DNA of 64,000 nucleotides. Source: Methanofollis liminatans DSM 4140. Its GTDB lineage: Archaea; Halobacteriota; Methanomicrobia; Methanomicrobiales; Methanofollaceae. Each line of letters starts with the position of its first letter. Within the stretch, counting starts at the first letter, position 1. This document shows positions 51,853-61,405 of the stretch, in pieces. Location: contig NZ_CM001555.1 of the NCBI RefSeq assembly GCF_000275865.1, forward strand, positions 496,001 to 560,000, written 5' to 3'. The notes under the pieces were generated by a model that had not been told where the DNA came from, made no database searches, and was given only the letters and a program-made list of their open reading frames with translations. Made by a program: the position numbers and the translations under genes.

Positions 51853-53073
51853 ATGATGAAGGCAACACAACTCGCAGAAGGCGTCTGGTGGGTCGGCGCC
51901 ATCGACTGGAACCTCCGGGACTACCACGGCTACACCCTGCCGGGAACGACCTACAACGCATATCTGGTGGTGGGAACAGAGAAGACCGTCCTGATCGATA
52001 CCTGTTATCCGGGCTTTGAGGAGCAGGTGCTCTGCCGCGTCGCCTCGGTCGTCGACCCCAAGACGATCGATGCCATCGTCGCCAACCACATCGAGGTCGA
52101 TCATTCGGGCGGTCTGCCGAAGATGGCGCGGATGTTGCCGGGCGTACCTATCTACTGCACGGAAATCGCCGTGAAGGGTCTCGGGCGCCACTATGATACG
52201 CAGGACTGGAATCTCCAGGTCGTCAAAACCGGGGATACCCTCGCCCTCGGCAACAAGACCCTCACCTTCCTCGAAGCGCCGATGCTCCACTGGCCTGACT
52301 CGATGTTCACCTACCTTGCCGAGGACGAGATCCTCTTCCCGAACGACGCCTTCGGCCAGCACATCGCCTCTTCGGAGCGGTTCGACGACGAGCTGGGGAA
52401 AGACGCCTCCCTCTCCCACGCACAGAAGTTCTTTGCGAACCTGATCATCCCGCTCGCCCCGAAGGTGCTGAAGAAACTCGATCAGGTCGGCGGTCTCGGG
52501 ATCGGCATCTCGATGATCGCCCCGTCCCACGGCGTCATCTGGCGGTCGCATGCCGGCGACATCCTGCAGGCCTACACCGACTGGTCAAAGGGCGTCTCGA
52601 AGGAGAAAGTGACGATCGTCTACGACACGATGCATGGCTCTACCGACCGGATGGCGCAGGCCCTCGCCGATGGCGCCATGGACGGCGGGCTTGAGGTGAA
52701 GGTCTGCCTGCTGCGGGACGGACGCTACGAGGGCTGCCACCGTTCGGACATCGTCACCGAGATGCTTGACTCGAAGGCGATCCTGATCGGTTCTCCCACC
52801 CTTGAAGACGAGGTGCTGCCGACCGTGGCCGGTTTCCTCTCGTACCTCCGCGGCCTCTCGCCCGGTCTCCTTGCTCAGAAGAAGATCGGCTTTGCCTTCG
52901 GATCGCACGGCGGTCATGGCGGTGCCGTGAAGCAGATCGGCGAGTCGATGCAGAAGGCAGGGATCGAGGTCCTCGGGGACGGCTACGAGGTCACGTTCAG
53001 ACCCGACGCCGACGAGCGCGAGGCGTGTTATCGGGCCGGGCTTGCACTCGCCGAAAGGGTGCGATCTCTCTAA
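51853..53073 (+). CDS. fprA: F420H2 oxidase / flavodiiron protein
   Basis: FprA reduces O2 to water with reduced F420 and protects methanogens from oxygen. The 406-residue protein has a metallo-beta-lactamase domain with diiron ligands (NHIEVDHSG at 78-86, later LHWPDS, NDAFGQH and APSHGVIW). A C-terminal flavodoxin domain follows from about 255 (VYDTMHGSTDRMAQALADG binds FMN). The first ATG is at 51853. The next codon, at 51856, is better spaced from GGTGAAGG. It is controlled by the operator shared with the V4R regulator. Nitric oxide reduction is an alternative activity of the family. Confidence 0.92.
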   Translation: MMKATQLAEGVWWVGAIDWNLRDYHGYTLPGTTYNAYLVVGTEKTVLIDTCYPGFEEQVLCRVASVVDPKTIDAIVANHIEVDHSGGLPKMARMLPGVPIYCTEIAVKGLGRHYDTQDWNLQVVKTGDTLALGNKTLTFLEAPMLHWPDSMFTYLAEDEILFPNDAFGQHIASSERFDDELGKDASLSHAQKFFANLIIPLAPKVLKKLDQVGGLGIGISMIAPSHGVIWRSHAGDILQAYTDWSKGVSKEKVTIVYDTMHGSTDRMAQALADGAMDGGLEVKVCLLRDGRYEGCHRSDIVTEMLDSKAILIGSPTLEDEVLPTVAGFLSYLRGLSPGLLAQKKIGFAFGSHGGHGGAVKQIGESMQKAGIEVLGDGYEVTFRPDADEREACYRAGLALAERVRSL

Positions 53074-53200
53074 ACCTTTTTTCCGCACGCACCACATTTT
53101 TCCTGGAGCGGGTTCGCTCCCGCCCGGAAATCACCTCCCCATTGAGAGCCCGGGCTGGTGGGAGAGGTATATATTCAGACCCACCAAGAGGCATCTGTCG

Positions 53201-53824
53201 ATGCCGCGCTCGTACCGCTCCCCGGGAAGATATCTTGCATACGCCGTGCAGGGCCTCATCCTCCTGAACGTGGGCTACAGCCTCTGGATCTGGGACTTTT
53301 TTCTGGCTCTGGTGGGTATGTTCGGCTTTTTTCTCACCACCGTTCCGTATATCGTCAGCAGGCGGGCCGACATCAGCATGCCATGGGAGGTGAACCTGCT
53401 CATCGCCCTCTCCCTGTATCTCCATGTGGCCGGACATATTTCTGACTATTATATGGTTTTCTCTCCCTATTACGACAAGATCGCCCACTTCGTCTCCTCG
53501 ATCACGATCTCTGTCCTCGGCTTCGTGCTGGTGCTGCTCGTCGACCGCTACTCGGGCCTGCGGCTGACAAGGCCGATGATCGTCTTCTTCATCGTGATCT
53601 TCACGATGGGCCTCGGCGCCCTCTGGGAGATCTACGAGTACCTCTTCGACACCCTCTTCGCCATGGCCCTCCAGCACGGCCTCGACGACACGATGACCGA
53701 TCTGATCTTCGACCTCTTCGGGGCAGTGATCATCGCCGCCGTCGGCAACTTCTACCTGCGGCGGCTGACAAAAGAGGAGATGGCCGGTCTGTTCCTGAAA
53801 CCCGGCACAAAAAAGGAGTTATAA
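53201..53824 (+). CDS. DUF2238/YjdF-like membrane protein
   Basis: This 207-residue protein has about five to six membrane helices and the polar motifs DKIAHFVSS, ALWEIYEYLFD and DDTMTDLIFDLFGA that mark the YjdF (DUF2238) family. The acidic and His residues lie in or near the membrane. The function is unknown. A TATA-like GTATATATTC lies at 53167-53176, about 28 bases before the ATG at 53201, so a short leader is likely. Its 3' end overlaps the convergent phosphoesterase gene by six bases. Confidence 0.83.
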   Translation: MPRSYRSPGRYLAYAVQGLILLNVGYSLWIWDFFLALVGMFGFFLTTVPYIVSRRADISMPWEVNLLIALSLYLHVAGHISDYYMVFSPYYDKIAHFVSSITISVLGFVLVLLVDRYSGLRLTRPMIVFFIVIFTMGLGALWEIYEYLFDTLFAMALQHGLDDTMTDLIFDLFGAVIIAAVGNFYLRRLTKEEMAGLFLKPGTKKEL

Positions 53825-54730
53825 CGAAGCGACGGGCGGTCCGATCGCCACGATCTCGGGAGGGGCGTTCAGCCGCAGGTCGGTCCTGAGGTTCGAGGTG
53901 GCGAGGCCGCGGGTGATGTAGAGCGGCGCCCCCTCTTTCTGGACGAAACCGGAGAGTTCGAGGACGCCGTTGTCGTTCAACTCCTTCATGCCCGGCAGCA
54001 TGATCTGCCCGCCATGGGTGTGGCCGGCGAGGATGAGGTCGGCGTCCCAGTCGACCGCCCGGCACTCGGGCTCGTGGATCAGGTAGATCGTGAAGGCGTC
54101 GGTCTCAGGCACCTGCGGGGGCGACGCCATCCCTGCCCAGCCGTCATCCACGCCGACGAGGACGATGGGCGTACCGCCGATATCGAGGGTGAGATATTCG
54201 TTCCTGAGCACGCTGACCCCGTTCTCTTCGAGGACGTCCGTGAGGGCGCCAGCGAGGGCGGTGTCGACCGCCCCGTCCTGCAGGGCGCTCATGTCGTAGC
54301 CTGCCGCCGTGTGGTCTGTCCCCGAGACGGCGATGATCTTCTGGAGCCCGCTTACGGCATCGATCCCGGCTTTGTAGTCGTGGTTGCCGAGCACGGCATA
54401 GGCCGGGGCCTCGATCTCCTGCCAGACTGCCTGGAGGGAGAGATCAGGGTCTTCGCCATAGACAAAATCCCCGCCGATGAGGACGATGGACGGGTGGAGG
54501 GCGTTGATCTCGCCGATCACCTCGTGGATATAGCCGATGTTGTCCTCCCTGAGATGGGGATCGGCAATGAAGACGATCCCCCCGGGTGCACCTTCCATGA
54601 GGAGATGCGTGACCGATGGGTGCTGCCCTTCCCATGCCATGTAGCCGAGAGTCGGGGGCGTGGCGAGGACGAGCACGATCGCAAGGAGATAAAATGGAGA
54701 ATATTTCAGCCGCGGCAGTTTCTGACCCAT
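53819..54730 (-). CDS. Membrane-anchored metallophosphoesterase
   Basis: This is a calcineurin-like phosphoesterase of 303 residues. One N-terminal membrane helix is followed by the five-block metal site: FIADPHLRED, GGDFVYGED, GNHDYKAG, IHEPE and AGHTHGGQI. It resembles the YaeI/YkuE group, which act outside or at the membrane, some on lipid-linked phosphates. The substrate here is unknown. Convergent with the DUF2238 gene. Confidence 0.87.
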   Translation of the reverse strand: MGQKLPRLKYSPFYLLAIVLVLATPPTLGYMAWEGQHPSVTHLLMEGAPGGIVFIADPHLREDNIGYIHEVIGEINALHPSIVLIGGDFVYGEDPDLSLQAVWQEIEAPAYAVLGNHDYKAGIDAVSGLQKIIAVSGTDHTAAGYDMSALQDGAVDTALAGALTDVLEENGVSVLRNEYLTLDIGGTPIVLVGVDDGWAGMASPPQVPETDAFTIYLIHEPECRAVDWDADLILAGHTHGGQIMLPGMKELNDNGVLELSGFVQKEGAPLYITRGLATSNLRTDLRLNAPPEIVAIGPPVASL

Positions 54731-55195
54731 GGGTACCCGGGATGAGGGTCGGCGCTCTCGATATATAGGCGGTAGTGTGGCGGCAGTTCCCCCTGCGGCT
54801 CTCCGGGCTATTTTATGGAGATTTTCACCATAAAATTGGGCATATCATATCTTTTTCCCGTAACATCGGTCTGCCGTTTCCGTATGGGCCCGAGCCCTGC
54901 CGGTCAGGCGTTCCTGCCTCGCCTCCATCGGCGGGTCAGGGGGAGGTGCGCGCGCATCCCCGGTCGCCGGCAGGGTCGCGGGCCCGAGCGATCTGCCGGC
55001 CTGTTCTTCTGGCTCTTCCCCCTTTCACGTGGCTATATCCCTCGCACCTGCCTGTCGTTCAACCACCTTAACGACGCTGTCCATCGGGAGTTGCACCCCC
55101 TGACCCCCGCAGATGATTGCCCTGGAAAAATGGTGGAGGGACGGGCCGGAGAACAGATCATCCATCCTCCCCTCAATTATAACCCGTGGGGGGAT

Positions 55196-55218
55196 CCGGG
55201 GGCAGCAAGGCCCCCTGG
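55196..55218. repeat. GC-rich intergenic hairpin, copy 5
   Basis: CCGGGGGC-AGCAAG-GCCCCCTGG, preceded by CGTGGGGGGAT. It parallels the GCGGGGGTCCGGGGGT stretch of copy 3 near 25972, and CCTCCCCT lies upstream in both. Confidence 0.55.
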
Positions 55219-55252
55219 CACCGGCATCTCTCTCCCCTGCCTCACGCTATAG

Positions 55253-55300
55253 ACGCGAAGGCCGCGAAAAAACAACTATCCACCTCTTCGGCCTTCGCGT
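55253..55300. repeat. Perfect 12-base inverted repeat
   Basis: ACGCGAAGGCCG at 55253-55264 and CGGCCTTCGCGT at 55289-55300 are exact reverse complements around a 24-base spacer. Shorter relatives (GCGAAGA and TCTTCGCGTGAG) occur near 26166-26210. It may be a mobile miniature element remnant or a structured RNA end. Confidence 0.6.
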
Positions 55301-55509
55301 GAGATTCCCGAAAAACCCTGCGATCGTCCTGACCCCCCGCTGCTCATCGCAGCCTGTTGTTCAGGATCATCCCCCTGTCGCCTGAGGGGGGGTCAGATGA
55401 AGGTGTCATGGCCACCCACACGCAAGAGCGAGGAGCGCTTTTTTTGTATCCGGGCGGTTGATATGGGAGTGACTCCCAACAATCCCCAAACAGGGTTTCA
55501 TCCGATACC

Positions 55510-56010
55510 ATGAGTTCGAATGGCAGCGAGCATCGCTCAGGGAACTATGAGCAGGAATCCGATACTATCCAGAGATTTTTCCGGCGCCCGTTCTTCCTGA
55601 GCCTCACCATCGGGATCCCGTTCTGCATCTTCAAACTGCTCTTCGGCGTGAGTGCCGTCCGCATCGGATCATCTTCGCACCCTCTTCTCACGCTTTTTGG
55701 ATGGTGTGTCGTTGCGTGGGCGGGCGCCGATCTCCTGATGAACGTCGGGCGGGGGGTTCTCGACCTTTCTGGAAAACCTTCCTCCTTCGATTACTGCACC
55801 ATCGCACAGATCGGACGGATCTTCCACATGCCGATGGTCTTTCTCGCCGCCGACACCCTCCTTTCGTTCTCGATCATCTGCGCCATGCTCTGGTCCGGGT
55901 GGATCGCGACGCTCACGCTCTCTGAATCCTATCTCTGGTACGCCGCCACCACCCTGAACCTGATCAGCCTCTCCCTGGTATCCCTGTACACCGAGATCAG
56001 GCGGGCGTAA
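55510..56010 (+). CDS. Small membrane protein of unknown function
   Basis: This 166-residue protein has a charged N-terminal 25 residues followed by four hydrophobic helices (about 28-52, 60-80, 108-130 and 138-160). I recognise no family. The ATG at 55510 has no clear ribosome site. It ends 48 bases before the endA gene, which has its own promoter element. Confidence 0.65.
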   Translation: MSSNGSEHRSGNYEQESDTIQRFFRRPFFLSLTIGIPFCIFKLLFGVSAVRIGSSSHPLLTLFGWCVVAWAGADLLMNVGRGVLDLSGKPSSFDYCTIAQIGRIFHMPMVFLAADTLLSFSIICAMLWSGWIATLTLSESYLWYAATTLNLISLSLVSLYTEIRRA

Positions 56011-56024
56011 CTCCCCTCCCCACG

Positions 56025-56034
56025 TTTAATATCC
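56025..56034 (+). promoter_or_regulatory. TATA box of the endA-trpS-pheST operon
   Basis: TTTAATATCC lies about 30 bases before the GTG start at 56059, a distance that fits a leaderless transcript. No Shine-Dalgarno precedes the GTG. Confidence 0.5.
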
Positions 56035-56058
56035 GCGGCCCGCCCACCTTACCTCCAC

Positions 56059-57066
56059 GTGAAGGCAACATTCGACGGCAAAAGTCTCCGTCTCGGGCAG
56101 GAGGGCATCTCCCTCTACGAGAGCGGGGGCTACGGCCGCCCCGAGAAAGGGGGGCTCCGCCTCGCCCCCGAGGAGGGGCTCTACCTCCTCTGGCGGAACA
56201 GGATCGAGGTGGCCGACCATAACTTCTCAGGGCTCCTTGCCGATCTTTCAGGGGACGCCGGATTTTTCAGGCGCTACCTCGTCTACCGCGACCTGCGGGA
56301 GCGGGGCTATGCCCTCCAGACCGGGCCGCATGATTTCCGGGTCTTCCGCCGGGGCGACCGGCCTGGAAAGGGTCAGTCCCAGTACCTCGTCAGGGTGCGG
56401 GCCGAGCGTGACCTGGTGGACTTCGACGGGATCGTCGCCGAGGTGGCGACGGCCGGGAACATGCGCAAACAGTACCTTATTGCGGCGGTGGACGACGAGG
56501 GCGAGCTCACCTACTATGAGGTGAAGGTCAACCACCTGGCCGAGGCCGGTTCTGAGGCGGGCGAGGGGCAGGCCGTCGGTGAAGCCTACGGTGCGGTCGT
56601 GCTGGTGCGCCCGGCCGATGCCCCCTGGCTTGCTGCTGAAGGCTATGGCAAACTCCTCGACGCCGGTGAGATCCTGCTCTCCCCGGTCGAGGCGCTGTAC
56701 CTGATGGACACGGGACGCCTCACCCTCCTCAGGGGCGGTGCTCCCCTCTCCCGCGAGACATACTATGGGATCGCCGCGGATACCGACGGCGAACTCGGGG
56801 AGAAGGCGATCGTCTACGCCGACCTGCGCCGCCGCGGCTGCGGGCCGAAGACCGGCTACAAGTTCGGCCACCATTTCAGGGTCTACACTGCCGGACTCCA
56901 GCACTCCCTTCTTCTCGCCCACGCGATCCCCGAAGGCACCGCCCTTCCGATGGCGGCGATCTCCCGCTCGGTCAGGCTTGCGAACAGTGTCAAAAAGAAG
57001 ATGTTGTTTGCCTGCGTACATACAGACGACATTCAGTACATCGAATTTGCGCGAATAAAACTGTGA
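56059..57066 (+). CDS. endA: tRNA-intron endonuclease
   Basis: EndA cuts the bulge-helix-bulge motif to remove introns from pre-tRNA. The 335-residue protein is a tandem duplication of the endonuclease fold, as in homodimeric archaeal enzymes of this size. The first half is degenerate. The second half keeps the catalytic Tyr (VYADLRRRG), His (GYKFGHHFRVY) and Lys (VKKKMLFACV) triad. The start is the GTG at 56059, probably leaderless. trpS follows after 10 bases. Archaeal tRNA-Trp genes often carry an intron, so splicing and charging of that tRNA may be co-expressed. Confidence 0.92.
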   Translation: MKATFDGKSLRLGQEGISLYESGGYGRPEKGGLRLAPEEGLYLLWRNRIEVADHNFSGLLADLSGDAGFFRRYLVYRDLRERGYALQTGPHDFRVFRRGDRPGKGQSQYLVRVRAERDLVDFDGIVAEVATAGNMRKQYLIAAVDDEGELTYYEVKVNHLAEAGSEAGEGQAVGEAYGAVVLVRPADAPWLAAEGYGKLLDAGEILLSPVEALYLMDTGRLTLLRGGAPLSRETYYGIAADTDGELGEKAIVYADLRRRGCGPKTGYKFGHHFRVYTAGLQHSLLLAHAIPEGTALPMAAISRSVRLANSVKKKMLFACVHTDDIQYIEFARIKL

Positions 57067-57076
57067 GATACGACTT

Positions 57077-58330
57077 ATGCAGCAGGGGATCAATCCATGG
57101 GCAAGCAGCCAGACGGTCGATGTCGGCAAACTCTTCTCTGAATTCGGCATCGAACCGATGGAAAACGTAGTTGACCGTCTCCCCGCCGTTCCTTCTTTCA
57201 TGGGCCGGGGTATCGTCGTCGGTCACCGGGACTACGGCCGGATCGCCGACGCCATCAGGAACAGAACGCCCTTCAACGTGATGACCGGGTTCATGCCCTC
57301 GGGCCATCCGCACCTCGGCCACCTGATGGTGATGAAGGAGGTGGTCTGGCACGTCCAGCAGGGCGGGCAGGGCTATGTCGCCGTCGCCGACCGGGAGGCG
57401 CACGCCGTCCGGGGAATATCCTGGGAGAAATGCCGCGAGTTCGGGCGGGAGTACCTCGCCTGCCTGTACGCCCTCGGCTACGAGGGGAAGACCTACTCCC
57501 AGAGCGAGAACAACCCGTTAAAAGACCTCGCCTTCGAGGCGGCGACGAAGATCAACTTCTCCGACCTTCAGGCGATCTACGGTTTCTCGCAGGAGACGGC
57601 GCTCGCCCATGCGATGAGCGTCGCCACCCAGGTGGCCGACATCCTCTTCCCGCAGGCAGACTGCGGCCCGGCCCCCACCGTCGTCCCGGTCGGGATCGAC
57701 CAGGACCCCCATATCAGGCTGACCAGGGACGTCGCCTATAAACTGCGGATGTTCCTTGTCGAGGTGCGGGACGGCTGCATCAGCGTCCGCTCGAAAAACG
57801 CCCCTGAGGAGGCGATCGATGCGGTTCACCGGGCGTTCCCGGGATCAACGCGCTACGAGGGGCATGTCGACATACCCGGGGCCTCATTCGCTCCGGTCGA
57901 GGAGGCGGTGCGCCTGATCGAGATCGATCACGGCGGGTTCGGTTTTGTCGCTCCCTCGTCCACCTACCACACCTTCATGCCCGGTCTGCAGGGCGGGAAG
58001 ATGTCCTCCTCGGTTCCTGAGAGTTTCATCTCGTTCTGGGAGACCGAGAAAGACCTCAAAAAGAAGGTGATGGGCGCCCTGACCGGCGGGCGGATGACTC
58101 TTGACGAGCAGAAGCGCCTCGGCGGCGAACCCGAGAAGTGCCCGGTCTATCTCTTAAACCTCTTCCATATGGCGAAGGACGACGCCGAACTTGCCGAAAT
58201 CTGCCGGCGGTGCCGGGCCGGCGAGTTGCTCTGCGGGACCTGCAAAAAGGAAACGCTGGCGCGTACGCAGGAGTTCCTCAGGGACTTCACCGAACGGATA
58301 GACGAAGCAAAAGATCTGGTGGAAGGATAA
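57077..58330 (+). CDS. trpS: Tryptophan-tRNA ligase
   Basis: This is a class I synthetase, 417 residues. GFMPSGHPHLGHL near residue 70 is the HIGH motif region, and GGKMSSSVPES near residue 305 is the KMSKS loop in the archaeal/eukaryotic form. VVPVGIDQDPHIRLTRD is typical of TrpRS rather than TyrRS. Its stop overlaps the pheS start (TAATG). Confidence 0.95.
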   Translation: MQQGINPWASSQTVDVGKLFSEFGIEPMENVVDRLPAVPSFMGRGIVVGHRDYGRIADAIRNRTPFNVMTGFMPSGHPHLGHLMVMKEVVWHVQQGGQGYVAVADREAHAVRGISWEKCREFGREYLACLYALGYEGKTYSQSENNPLKDLAFEAATKINFSDLQAIYGFSQETALAHAMSVATQVADILFPQADCGPAPTVVPVGIDQDPHIRLTRDVAYKLRMFLVEVRDGCISVRSKNAPEEAIDAVHRAFPGSTRYEGHVDIPGASFAPVEEAVRLIEIDHGGFGFVAPSSTYHTFMPGLQGGKMSSSVPESFISFWETEKDLKKKVMGALTGGRMTLDEQKRLGGEPEKCPVYLLNLFHMAKDDAELAEICRRCRAGELLCGTCKKETLARTQEFLRDFTERIDEAKDLVEG

Positions 58331-59763
58331 TGGCTGATCTCACCCTGAACGAAAAGCGGCTTCTCGTCGCCCTCGCCCCCCGCGGCCGGGCCGGTGCCGT
58401 CGCCCTTGCAGAAGCCCTCGAAACATCTGAGGAGGCGGTCGTGCAGTATGCCCACCTCTGCGCCGACCGCGGCCTTGCGGCGATCGAGCGAACGGTCACG
58501 AAGACCTATACTCTCACCCCCGAGGGAGAGGAATACCGGAGATCCGGGCTGCCCGAACGGCAGATGCTGGAGCAGATCGGCGAGGGGATCCCGATGAAGG
58601 ATCTCCAGGCCCTTCCCCTCTCCAGGATCGGCATCGGCTGGCTGCGGAAAAAAGGCTGGATCACGATCAAAAACGGCGTCGCCCAAACGATTGGCGAGGT
58701 GCCGCCGGGCGACGACGAGATCGCCCTTGCCGCACCGCGCGAGGGGATGCCCGGCATCCCTGACCTCCTCAAGCGCAACCTGGTCGTCGAGGCCGAGGAG
58801 GCCGCCTACACGATTGCGATCACCCCTGCGGGGGCGGCGCTCGTCGCCTCCGGCCTCGACCTCAGGGAAGAGACCGGGACGCTGACGCGCGACCAGATCC
58901 TCTCGGGCTCGTGGCGGACGGCGAACCTCAGGCGCTACAGCCTCCAGACGCCGCCGAAGCGGATCTATCCGGGCAAGTCCCACCCGTACCAGCGGATCAT
59001 CGACGAGGTCAAACGCATCCTCATGGACATGGGCTTTGTGGAGATGCGGGGCGACATCGCCCTCTCGGCCTTCTGGGACTTCGACGCCCTCTTCCAGCCG
59101 CAGGACCACCCGGCCCGCGAGATGCAGGACACCTTCTACCTCGACCGCACCGAACCCCTGCCCGCGGGATGGGAGGGCGTGCGCGATATGCACGAGCACG
59201 GTGGATCGACCTCGTCGATCGGGTGGGGCGGCGTCTGGGAGGCTGCAAAGGCCGAGCAGTGCGTGCTGCGCACCCACACGACCCCGCTCTCGGTCAAATA
59301 TCTCATCGAGAACCCGAAGCCCCCGGTGAAGGCCTTCGCCCTGGGCCGGGTCTACCGGCGCGAGGCGATCGACCCGACCCACCTGCCCGAGTTCGAGCAG
59401 CTCGAAGGGATCGTCATGGACGAGGACGTCACCTTCCGCCACCTCCTCGGCTACCTGCGCGAGTTCTACCACCGGATGGGCTTTGAGAATGTCCGCTTCC
59501 GCCCGGGCTACTTCCCGTACACCGAGCCCTCGGTCGAGCCCGAGGTCTGGGTGGACGGGCTCGGCTGGGTGGAACTCGGCGGTGCCGGTGTCTTCAGGGA
59601 AGAGGTCACCGCCCCGTGGGGGATCGAGGCCCCGGTGCTCGCGTGGGGGCTCGGCATCTCCCGCGTCGGCATGCTCAAACTCGGCCTGAAGGACCTCAGG
59701 CAGCTCTACCGGAGCGACATCGACTGGATCAGGGAAAGCCCGGTGATCGGGGAGGGGGAGTAA
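58330..59763 (+). CDS. pheS: Phenylalanine-tRNA ligase alpha subunit
   Basis: This is the catalytic class II subunit of the alpha2-beta2 synthetase. The 477-residue protein is archaeal in form, with N-terminal winged-helix DNA-binding-like domains (about 1-180) that replace the bacterial coiled coil. The catalytic domain has the class II motif 2 region [20 protein letters not shown], and motif 3 is [13 protein letters not shown]. The ATG at 58330 overlaps the trpS stop and follows GGAAGG. A longer upstream frame would lie inside trpS. Confidence 0.95.
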   Translation: MADLTLNEKRLLVALAPRGRAGAVALAEALETSEEAVVQYAHLCADRGLAAIERTVTKTYTLTPEGEEYRRSGLPERQMLEQIGEGIPMKDLQALPLSRIGIGWLRKKGWITIKNGVAQTIGEVPPGDDEIALAAPREGMPGIPDLLKRNLVVEAEEAAYTIAITPAGAALVASGLDLREETGTLTRDQILSGSWRTANLRRYSLQTPPKRIYPGKSHPYQRIIDEVKRILMDMGFVEMRGDIALSAFWDFDALFQPQDHPAREMQDTFYLDRTEPLPAGWEGVRDMHEHGGSTSSIGWGGVWEAAKAEQCVLRTHTTPLSVKYLIENPKPPVKAFALGRVYRREAIDPTHLPEFEQLEGIVMDEDVTFRHLLGYLREFYHRMGFENVRFRPGYFPYTEPSVEPEVWVDGLGWVELGGAGVFREEVTAPWGIEAPVLAWGLGISRVGMLKLGLKDLRQLYRSDIDWIRESPVIGEGE

Positions 59764-59764
59764 C

Positions 59765-61405
59765 ATGGCAATAATCCGGCTCAACTACGAATATCTCGAA
59801 CGGCTGACCGGCACCGACCGGCAGCGCATCATCGAGCGGCTGCCGATGATCGGGTCTGACGTCGAGCGCCTCCTCGATGACCACGTGGACATGGAGTTCT
59901 TCCCGAGCCGCGTCGACCTCTACTCCACCGAGGGCGTGGCCCGCGCCATGCGCGGTTTCCTCGGGATCGAGGAGGGTCTTCCCGCGTACCCGGTCACCCC
60001 TTCGGGGATCGCCTTCTCGGTCGACCCGGCCCTCGCTGATATCAGACCGTACCTCGGTTCGGCCGTGATCCGGAACGTCCGCCTCGACGAGGCCGGGATC
60101 GAGAGCCTGATGGGGCTGCAGGAAGCGCTCCACTGGGCGCTCGGCCGGGGCCGGCGGAAGGTGGCGATCGGCGTCCACGACATGGATGCAGTCAGGCCGC
60201 CGTTCCGCTACCTGGCATCGCCGCGGGACCGCCGTTTTGTCCCGCTCGACTTTACCGAGGACCTTTCGATGGAGGAGATCCTCTCTGACCACCCGAAGGG
60301 CCGGGACTATGCCCGCCTTGTCGAGGAGTTCGACCGCTTCCCCCTCATCGTCGACGCCGACGACCGCGTGCTTTCTTTCCCGCCGATCATCAACGGCGAA
60401 CTGACGCGGGTGACGACGGAGACGAGAAACATCCTGCTCGACTGCACCGGCACCGACGAGCGCGCCGTGCGGATGGCGGCGAACATCATCTGCACCGCCC
60501 TTGCCGAGGCGGGGGCGACGATCGAGAGCGTCGATATAGACGGCACGCCATACCCCGACCTCTCCCCTGTCGAGCGGATCGTGAGCGTGGCCGACTGCGC
60601 CCGCCTGCTCGGCCTCGATATCGACGCGGAGGAGATGGCCGCTCTCCTGCGGAAGATGCGCTTCGGCGCCGAACCCCTCCCTGACGGCCGCGTCAGGGTG
60701 CTGGTGCCGCCGTACCGCGCCGATATCATGCACGACTGGGACCTCTTCGAGGACGTCGCCGTCGCCTACGGCTACGACCGCTTCGACGCCGCCCTTCCGA
60801 GGACCTTCACCACCGGCAGGGAGCACCCGATCTCGGCCCTCGAGCGGACGGTCCGCACCATCTTCACCGGCCTGGGCTACCTCGAGGTGCTGCCCTTCAC
60901 GCTCACCTCGGAGAAACTGCTGTACGAGCGGATGGGCCGTGCGCCTTCGCCCGACGTCCTGCCGGTGGCAAAACCGATCACCGAGGATCAGAGCGTGGTG
61001 CGCACCCACATCCTCCCCCTGCTCATGGAGACCCTCCAGATCAACCGCCACCGCGAACTCCCGCAGCAGATCTTTGCGACCGGCGACGTGATCCGGGGAT
61101 ATGCAACGATGCAGACCGTTGCCGCCGTCTCGATCCACGCAGGCGCAGATTTCTCCGAGGCCTATGCGACGATGGACGCCCTCTGCCGGGAGTGCGGCCT
61201 CTCGCCTGAGTTCTCCGAATCCGCCGATCCGGCGTTCATCGACGGCCGTCGCGGCGACGTCGTCGTGAACGGAAAAATAGTCGGGGTCTTCGGCGAGATC
61301 CACCCCGAGGTGCTCACCGCCTTCTCCCTTGAGCACCCGGTGGCGGCGCTCGAACTCGACCTTACAGCCGTACCGGGATACCCCGTGCGGCCAGGTACTC
61401 CTTGA
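59765..61405 (+). CDS. pheT: Phenylalanine-tRNA ligase beta subunit
   Basis: This is the non-catalytic beta subunit, 546 residues, the compact archaeal/eukaryotic form without the bacterial anticodon and EMAP-like domains. The B3/B4 editing region ([27 protein letters not shown]) and the B5 region ([20 protein letters not shown]) are visible. The start follows GGGGAGGGGGAG one base after pheS. The last 44 bases overlap the 3' end of the convergent hisF gene. Confidence 0.95.
   Translation: MAIIRLNYEYLERLTGTDRQRIIERLPMIGSDVERLLDDHVDMEFFPSRVDLYSTEGVARAMRGFLGIEEGLPAYPVTPSGIAFSVDPALADIRPYLGSAVIRNVRLDEAGIESLMGLQEALHWALGRGRRKVAIGVHDMDAVRPPFRYLASPRDRRFVPLDFTEDLSMEEILSDHPKGRDYARLVEEFDRFPLIVDADDRVLSFPPIINGELTRVTTETRNILLDCTGTDERAVRMAANIICTALAEAGATIESVDIDGTPYPDLSPVERIVSVADCARLLGLDIDAEEMAALLRKMRFGAEPLPDGRVRVLVPPYRADIMHDWDLFEDVAVAYGYDRFDAALPRTFTTGREHPISALERTVRTIFTGLGYLEVLPFTLTSEKLLYERMGRAPSPDVLPVAKPITEDQSVVRTHILPLLMETLQINRHRELPQQIFATGDVIRGYATMQTVAAVSIHAGADFSEAYATMDALCRECGLSPEFSESADPAFIDGRRGDVVVNGKIVGVFGEIHPEVLTAFSLEHPVAALELDLTAVPGYPVRPGTP

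Larger units (their letters stand above)
54731..55509. other. Gene-free stretch with hairpin repeats
   Basis: No protein-like frame with a ribosome site was found in these 780 bases. The stretch holds a GC-rich hairpin copy near 55196 and a perfect 12-base inverted repeat at 55253-55300. TTTTATGGAGATTTTCACCATAAAA near 54811 is another hairpin. Confidence 0.55.
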
